64,000 nucleotides of DNA, from positions 22,056 to 86,055 of the forward strand of contig JAHLMK010000044.1 in the NCBI GenBank assembly GCA_019915135.1, in the 5' to 3' direction. Positions 58,200-64,000 of this stretch are shown here, piece by piece. The position numbers and the translations under genes are program-made. The stretch comes from Strobilurus pachycystidiatus (taxonomy: Eukaryota > Basidiomycota > Agaricomycetes > Agaricales > Physalacriaceae). Every line of letters starts with the position of its first letter. The stretch's first letter is position 1. A model generated the notes under the pieces. It had not been told where the DNA came from. It saw nothing but the letters and a program-made list of their open reading frames with translations, and searched no databases.

Positions 58200-59368
58200 T
58201 TACCTCGCTATGGACTTTCTTAGGCTGTCTCTGAAGCCACTGTTTCTTTTCCTCTCATCGTTGTACCTTCGTTATCTCGTTTCCAGTAGACTTCTCCTTC
58301 CATAATGACGATGTTTGACTTGTCACCTCGTGAGCCATGATTGTAAGATCACATCAAGTAGGGTTGAGTACATAAGCAGATATCACATCGAACAGGACGA
58401 TGATTTGCCCGTCGTATGCTTAAGTGCCTGCAGAGCGGCACACGGACAGAATATTCCGGTCTCACATCCTGAACTACCACTAGTATATGTCATTCGTTTC
58501 TCAGGGTTCATGCCCGTCCCCAGTCGGTGGTTTCCAATACTACAACTCAGAACATCAGGGAATCTGGGAAATGTTGACAATCGGGCTAGTGCAGTCGGCG
58601 AGGTCTTGTATCATCTTCAGTGTTTGGCACGCCAAGTTTTCTTCCAACATACACGTGACCGCCAGCGTGCCACCGGCAAACGGACTTGTAAATAATTTTT
58701 CACGTCCACGGTCCCGCCCAAGAGTCCTCCTCCGTTGCAAACATATGGTCTCCAGTATAGGGAAATTCACTGGAATCATAAACATGAGTGTGTGACACTA
58801 TGAATACCTTTTTTTTGCACTAGTAATGATTAAGGCCGCCACCCCGACGATTAGGGAACATCATGAAGTGGAGGTCATAATACACAGAAATTATGGCCGC
58901 GGTATGATAATCCTTGAGATACCGCCGATGATACTTGATGATAATGTCGGGCCATCGGCCATCATCGTGATGTCGGCGCAGATGCCGCTCCATCTGGGGC
59001 GTCATGATTTCCCCGATTCCCTGATGAAAGCCGGATGGTTGCCAATACGCTGATGCTCCAGAACATGTTCAGCCATGAACGCCACGTAGAACGTAAACCA
59101 ATGTCGCGTGTGACTATGAAAAGAAACCATGCTAAGCTCAGGCCACAACCTGCACGGGCGACGTGTCGTACTTTATGATTTATCGCACTCCGAGAGGGGT
59201 CAAAAAGGAATGATTGGCCAATAGCAGCGAGGTTCCGCCATTCGAGAGATACTCGACAGTATGAGTTTGAAAAATACCATATCAGTCGACGTTTGGCTCA
59301 ATTATTTGTCTTCTGCTGTTATGTGCGCGTGATGTGGGGGGTCAAGGGAAGACCTCCAATGTACGCAG
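58200..59368. other. Coding-like minus-strand pieces, probably a decayed gene
   Basis: The minus strand has in-order fragments: RHWFTFYVAFMAEHVLEHQR with NHPAFIRESG (59100-59010), then RRHHDDGRWPDIIIKYHRRY to FMMFPNRRGGGLNHY (about 58985-58820), then VYDSSEFPYTGDHMFATEED (about 58775-58715) and CRWHAGGHVYVGRKLGVPN (about 58675-58625). They lie in different frames, and most joints lack a usable intron. This is best read as a gene with frameshifts or one missing its exon boundaries. The rest of the interval shows nothing recognisable. Confidence 0.4.
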
Positions 59369-60057
59369 GCGTTGTTCGCCGGAAGGCGTGTCCGTTAGCG
59401 TGGTTGCTCAGCAACGATTAAATCGTCGGAAGCGTGTTTGAAACGCAGGCACAATGTTTGGCTTTCGCCACTTCTCTTGCCTCCTCCCATACGATCTGAT
59501 GGAACTCGAACTCCGGAGGATGACTACGTTCGGCAATCACCGGAAGGCAGGCAGTTCGTCATCCATTGATGGCGACGTGTCCTTTCTCTTCCCTTCATTT
59601 CCCTCATCGTCTGAGTCTTGTTCTCCCCTCCGGGCTTGTTGATCGATGTCGTTCTTCGGGTGGGGATACAGCAACTTGGATGGCAGAATTTTGTGGGCGT
59701 ACCAGGCCGGGATGAAACGTGCGTGTCCAATCACTGTTACATTGAAGGCGCCTTACTTTCTTCAGTCGGCGAACCGACACACAAAGCAGCACGCCGCATT
59801 GACACAACTTCCGTTCATGGAACCCTCGCACCGCGGCTATTCCCGAATCGATAATGCCGATACTTCCATCCTCAAAGTTGGCTCTCCAGCGTCGCTAGAT
59901 CAGTCCCACACTCAAACCCCCAGATCTCACTTCCTGCGTCGCGATCGTCCCTTATCCCACCTCTGGTCGTCTACTTTCCGTTTTCTTGACGGACCTTCCT
60001 CCCCCCCCCCCCTACCGCGCTGCGCTCCCTCCGATCCCTTCGAACCGCGTCCTCTTA
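59369..60057. repeat. Diverged tandem duplicate D1
   Basis: Aligns in order with D2 (60769-61620): TTGTTCGCCGGAAGGCGTGT against TTGTTGGCCGGAAAGCGCGT, then TTTCGCCACTTCTC, then CGTCATCCATTGATGGCGAC, GCGTCGCGATCGTC and CGCGTCCTCTTA. The minus strand carries a coding-like block (see the entry at 59537). D1 and D2 are offset by about 1.4-1.6 kb, with insertions and deletions between them. Confidence 0.75.
59537..59734 (-). CDS. C-terminal coding fragment in D1
   Basis: The minus frame reads FIPAWYAHKILPSKLLYPHP, then KNDIDQQARRGEQDSDDEGN and a short acidic/basic tail ending DELPAFR and a stop at 59537. In D2 the homologous stretch (QQARGREQDLDDVGNEGKRK) is followed by a frameshift, so only D1 keeps this end open. 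Upstream minus-strand pieces (GSIGIIDSGIAAVRGF with KLCQCGVLLC, about 59865-59775, and a Lys/Arg-rich exon around 59930-60270) probably belong to the same gene, but splice phase could not be closed. A transposon origin is possible, not shown. Confidence 0.35.
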   Translation of the reverse strand: MIGHARFIPAWYAHKILPSKLLYPHPKNDIDQQARRGEQDSDDEGNEGKRKDTSPSMDDELPAFR

Positions 60058-60768
60058 TGTTTCCGTAGAATTTTCTGCTCCCTACGTCTGTGTTCCCCTT
60101 TGTCCAGTAGTCTTCACTTTTCATAATGACAGGGACTTTATAATCTGTCTCCGCATAAGCCGCAAGTGCAAGCATGAACCCCTGCGAATGAACGCGTTGG
60201 ACTTTATCTTCCTGGGGGAGAGGCGTTTTGAACACGAGCCGACAACATGCCATGTACAACAGTCCCAAGACTCAATCTTCCATTGATCTTTCCCAATGCA
60301 AGTAGCTCACGAAAGCCTATCCAATATTCTACGTCTCCAACAGCCACGAATGGACCCACCACAACCAGTCCTCCCCACGGACAAGATAAACAACAGCGTA
60401 TTGTCAGCACATGAACCGGCGGATACTTCCTCGTCTCCTCATGCGCGCACTTCTCCGCACGCCTACTTCTCAACTCATCCAGATCGAGCAGTCGTTGGTC
60501 CGGAACTGCGCCACGCCTGGTCGTGGACCCAAGTTGGAGGCGGTCGCGTCTTCCGTGCTGAGTCATTGCCACTGCCATCCGTAGCCACCGACGGCGACTT
60601 CGCAGCGTATGCGCGCGGGGCAACGATCGCGACCCCTACTGCTTAGCTGGAGCGGACCGTATACGTCGATGGGTGCGAGACGGAGGGTCGAGTACGATCA
60701 TCTGCGCTTCTGTGAGTGTGATGTGTCTGGAGAAGGGAAGGAGGTGCAATTCAAATCAACGGAGGCAT
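60058..60768. other. Spacer between D1 and D2 with coding-like frames on both strands
   Basis: The minus frame up to 60268 contains VQRVHSQGFMLALAAYAETD and YKVPVIMKSEDYWTKGNTD, which look like real coding sequence and enter D1. The plus frame from 60353 (MDPPQPVLPTDKINNSVLSA) to 60646 also has plausible composition, and a further plus frame includes RRVEYDHLRFCECDVSGEGK (60680-60740). No model satisfies both start and splice signals. Confidence 0.3.
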
Positions 60769-61620
60769 TGTTGGCCGGAAAGCGCGTCTCTTGGCAAGGT
60801 CGGTGGAGCCAAAACTCCAGGCTCCAGCACCGCCGAGATGTGGATCAGTGCAGCTGCATTCGTCGGAAAACATGCCTGGAGCGGTAAAATACATACACGC
60901 AGTGTTTGCTTTCGCCACTTCTCGTACCTCCCCTCACACGATCTGATGGAAATCTGAGGATGGTTGACCATGACGGTGCAGCTTCGACGTCGTGCGACTA
61001 GGTGGCGAAGAAAACGCGCAAAAACGGCCATCTATGCGCGAGGTCCCGGCAATCACCGGGAGGCAGGCAGTACGTCATCCATTGATGGCGACGTGTCTTC
61101 CTCTTCCCTTCATTTCCCACATCGTCTAAGTCTTGTTCTCTCCCCCGGGCTTGCTGATCTCTTGCTCTGGCCTCTATCATCACGAGGAATGCTCGGACGC
61201 ATTGCGACTTCGGACCTAAGTTTTTCATAGCCGGCTGATGTCGTTCTTCGGGTGCGGATACAACGACTTGGATGGCCGAGGGCCAGGCCGGGCTGAAAAG
61301 TGCGTGTCAATCGCATGTTACCATCGTAGACGTCTTAGTTTTTTGAGTCGTCGCACACAAAGCACACGCCGCACTTGGAAACGGGACACAACTCCCCTAC
61401 TTTCGAACCGATAGTGCCAATACATCCCTCCTCAGAGTCGGCCCTCCAGCGTCGCGAAATCAGTCCCACAATCAAACCCCATATGACACATCCTGCGTCG
61501 CGATCGTCGCTACTTATCCCGCCTCTGGTCGTCTTCTTCTCGTTCCCTCGGCGGACCTTCCTCTTCCGCCTCTACCGCGCTCCGCTCCCTCCGGCTCCTT
61601 CCAAGCGCGTCCTCTTATCT
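60769..61620. repeat. Diverged tandem duplicate D2
   Basis: Second copy of the D1 block, more degraded: the minus-strand coding frame is shifted near 61085-61110 and upstream exon-like pieces carry indels. The CT-rich end at 61500-61620 matches the end of D1 at 59930-60057. Confidence 0.7.
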
Positions 61621-61826
61621 CAACCACTCTTGAGATAAATGCCCTTTTTGCTTTACTCTCTCACTTCCACCATTTGTCAACATCCTCCCCCATCACCGCA
61701 CCCTCGTCTCAGTCATTTTTCCCTTCGCGCATTTCTCCTCCTCCTCCTCCTCCTCCTCCCTCCCTCCCTCTTCTGAACTTCCTACCGTCGGTCGGAACTT
61801 TGTCGGTGCGTTTGATCTCGATCGCG
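61621..61826. other. CT-rich low-complexity stretch
   Basis: Polypyrimidine-rich on the plus strand, including (CTC)n at about 61735-61770. No gene seen. Confidence 0.6.
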
Positions 61827-62320
61827 TCATGCTGGATCACCAACTGAGAAACGACCGTCAGTTAGGCCTCGACACCATCTAATATGTTCCATGTTTGTCT
61901 CCAAGACGTTCTTCGACACGGAATATGATGGTCTAGCTTCCTCTGACCATTGGTTACGTAAAATCTTTGCCAGAGACTCGCGCCCCCACGCCAGCGGTGA
62001 CAGCGCGTAAGCGTCGGGATTCCAGTACTCTTCCGGTCTGTACAGTGTACGGGCAATGGATGTAGGGACATTAGGATTGGGAGAAACACCAATTCGTAAG
62101 AGATCTCAAATGAAGGTTGTGTATCATCTACATCGGAGTGAGGTGGGCCATGATCCGCGCTTTGAGCGTCTCTATGAGTTGCAAGGCTGTCTTGATCGGG
62201 AAGTGCGTCGCGCCAGTTGTCGATGCGCCCCCCTGCTCTGATGCTGATCCAGGCGGCGATCCAGATTCTGCATATACACGTAAGGGCAGTCCTCGGACCT
62301 CGACTATTTGAGTCGGAGAC
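61827..62320 (-). CDS. 3' part of a hypothetical gene, two exons
   Basis: A terminal exon 62037-61827 is preceded by exon 62320-62132, with a 94-nt intron (GTAGAT..CCTAAT..TGTACAG) whose phase matches. The upstream exon includes IVEVRGLPLRVYAESGSPPG and THFPIKTALQLIETLKARIM; the terminal exon reads PEEYWNPDAYALSPLAWGRE, then LAKILRNQWSEEARPSYSV and TDGRFSVGDPA with its stop at 61829-61827. The 5' end is not found: beyond 62320 the minus strand is purine-rich with an in-frame stop, so this may be a 5'-truncated gene or one with a distant first exon. No family recognised. Confidence 0.5.
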
Positions 62321-63060
62321 CTACTCTAAGCCCACACCCCATCTCTCCTTTCGTGTCTCGCCCTGTATCTAGCTCCTACTACTATTTTTCTCACCTCCAC
62401 TCCTGCGCTCACTGTTCCCTTTCGCACCACTCCCTCCCTGACTACCCTTCACCGTCACTGTTAATCAACCTTTTCAGCCTCCTCACACATTTATTTCATT
62501 CCTCGGGTCAGTCAGCCCTCATGATTCCCGGCCTACCTTTCCTTCACACGCGCCCATCCGTTGCGAACCTCGCATCCTTGTTCCATGCTGTTCGTGCTGT
62601 ACTTCTTTGGTGATGCTTGGACTGCGATATAGCATTGAGCCAGAGCGGACGGCGGACCCCAGAGCTCTAATCCGTCGGGCCCCGGGGGCTCTGAGCGGGA
62701 AGTAAGTGTCGCGTCGAGTGGTTTGGCGGCTAGCTCTCAGGTTGGAGCTTCATGGAATTGACGGCGAAGTGATCTAGTTTAATCTTCGTCGGGACAATCG
62801 ATGATTACATCGCCTTGTACACTTGCTGCACATAGAATCTGTCAAGCTTTGGGCCTCTAATGGAAACGTCATGCTAAGGATGGTAGGTCGCAACGCAGCC
62901 ACCTGACAGGTGTGCTACACCGGCAAGTATCATCCGCGCTCTGATATATCGTTCGTCTTGTATGTTGCACGTGTGATGATTTCAATGATGTCCAGGGTTC
63001 CAAAAAATACAAAAGTGGGGCATTATGTAGGGAGACGATGTGATATAGCTCTACTATGGA
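62321..63060. other. Intergenic; CT-rich segment then unique sequence
   Basis: 62330-62620 is CT-rich on the plus strand, and the 101-codon frame there is of low complexity (Ser/Leu/His) and not a credible gene. 62640-63060 holds only short frames and a GC-rich patch near 62680. Nothing else is recognisable. Confidence 0.5.
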
Positions 63061-63777
63061 TCAAATGGCGGCGGCACCGACAACGTTCACCCCATGTTGC
63101 AGGCTTTCTACCTCCTCGTTCGCCTCTTTTCCCACACGCAACTCAGCTGCAATCTCAGCCCGCAGCTGGTCAGCAGTGATATGCTTGAATTCTTTTTGCG
63201 TTTCCCTGCGGCTGTTCTCGTCCCAGCAGACATTCCGCACCACAAACCACTCGACTTCCTCCGTGGGGGATGAATCATCCCCATCTTCACTTTTCATGGC
63301 ATAGTCCAGAGTATTCATTCTGTTTTTGCCCGCCAACACGCCTTCTTGTAGTTGCTTCATAACAAAGTCAGGTCCAAACAGGTCCGTAGGCGAGTTTCCA
63401 ACAGCAACCTTGGGCTCAATCCGTAGGAAGGCTAGGAGACGTCCTTCGACTGTGTCTAGGTCAACTTGCATTAGGGGTAAAGGAGTATGACTTTAGATAC
63501 TAAACGTGCCTGTGTAGTACTCCCGGATCTCCCAGTACAGCGGCTTCTTATCCGCACGTCCACCGGGATGACCCATGTTGCGCGGCTCACCCTTGATGCT
63601 GATTTTGATTTCGAATTCTACGTCCGGCGGCTCTTGGAGAAGAAAAGGTGGGTCGTCTTTTCGCTCCCCCACTCCGAAATTGAAACTTTTAAGCGTGTGG
63701 GGATTGAGTTGCTTGAGTTGGTCCACAACTAGCTTGCGGATGCGGTCATCGCTCAGTTCCAGAGATGATTTTGACAT
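63061..63777 (-). CDS. Hypothetical protein, about 221 aa, two exons
   Basis: Exon 1 is 63777-63501 and exon 2 is 63449-63061, with a 51-nt intron (GTATCT..CCTAAT..ACACAG). An acceptor 6 nt earlier (CCTAG, exon 2 from 63455) keeps the same phase and cannot be excluded. Exon 1 contains ELSDDRIRKLVVDQLKQLNP, DVEFEIKISIKGEPRNMGH and LYWEIREYY. Exon 2 has DLFGPDFVMKQLQEGVLAG, an acidic linker (SEDGDDSSPTEE), VEWFVVRNVCW and a helical Glu/Lys-rich end. The linker-plus-WF pattern resembles the 247-aa protein at 47810, so they may be distant paralogues. No signal peptide or transmembrane segment. Function unknown. Confidence 0.75.
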
Positions 63778-63824
63778 TGTGGCGGATATCTTGAGTGTAG
63801 TTTGAATGCGAGTTAGGGAACCCT

Positions 63825-63831
63825 TTTATAC
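63825..63831 (-). promoter_or_regulatory. TATA box of the 221-aa gene
   Basis: A TATAAAA in a GGGGG-TATAAAA-GGG context on the minus strand, about 50 bp upstream of the ATG at 63777. It is the clearest core promoter among the genes in the window. Confidence 0.75.
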
Positions 63832-64000
63832 CCCCGGGATGGGCTAATGGGCGGTGCGCTGAACAAAAGACTGCCCTGACAAAAAAGGCTGTTTGACGGG
63901 ATAATCGCTTCAGAGGGCAGTGCAGCTGAGTTTATACATTTTGCGCTAACGTAGTATCATGTTTATCTAGAAGATCATTTACGATGTTGATTGCCGTCCG

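Noticed and set aside
62308..62613. 101-codon plus frame in the CT-rich segment
   Set aside because: Ser/Leu/His/Pro low-complexity translation of a polypyrimidine tract, with no promoter or splice context.

Overview
The window looks like a repeat-dense part of a filamentous fungal chromosome, most likely a basidiomycete (Agaricomycete). The support is indirect: the gene models that can be built have 47-94 nt introns, mostly GT..AG with CTNAC/CTAAT-type branch sites, and TATA boxes close to the start codon; no bacterial operon structure or ribosome-binding sites are seen. No rRNA, tRNA, CRISPR or telomere tract is recognisable, and no species can be named.

Layout. (1) 1-17080: a tandem array of 14 composite units, 909 to 1712 bp long. 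Each unit is a leader (H), two diverged 294-bp modules (A, B), a truncated third module (C) and a TTTGTTGA-rich tail (T). Most of the length variation arises at one seam, directly after GGGTATAG at the end of C. (2) 17081-44651: a second satellite with a very homogeneous 969-bp unit: 25 full copies plus a 138-bp partial copy. Its first copy is split by an LTR retroelement (17708-20911) with 1.55-kb LTRs, only 109 bp between them and a 5-bp target duplication; removing the element restores exactly 969 bp. (3) 44652-64000: low-density sequence holding small genes of unknown function, decayed gene duplicates, and a hAT-like MITE with an 8-bp target duplication.

Genes that can be modelled with consistent splice phase are a 247-aa protein (47810-48661, 3 exons), an 8-cysteine secreted protein of 113 aa (50157-50657, 4 exons), a 263-aa protein (54560-55460, 3 exons), a 214-aa single-exon protein (57555-58199), a 221-aa protein (63061-63777, 2 exons) and the 3' part of another gene (61827-62320). 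One locus (51481-51951) is broken by a 12-bp tandem duplication that carries an in-frame stop. None belongs to a family I can name with confidence, and they do not form a pathway. Many other open frames, including every one in the first 44.6 kb, are by-products of repeats.

The most interesting material is the architecture of the two arrays: the fixed GGGTATAG seam, whose partners are each preceded by AG in their native context; CpG-to-TpG differences in both arrays; a CCTCACC motif shared by two otherwise unrelated satellites; and the LTR element with almost no interior.
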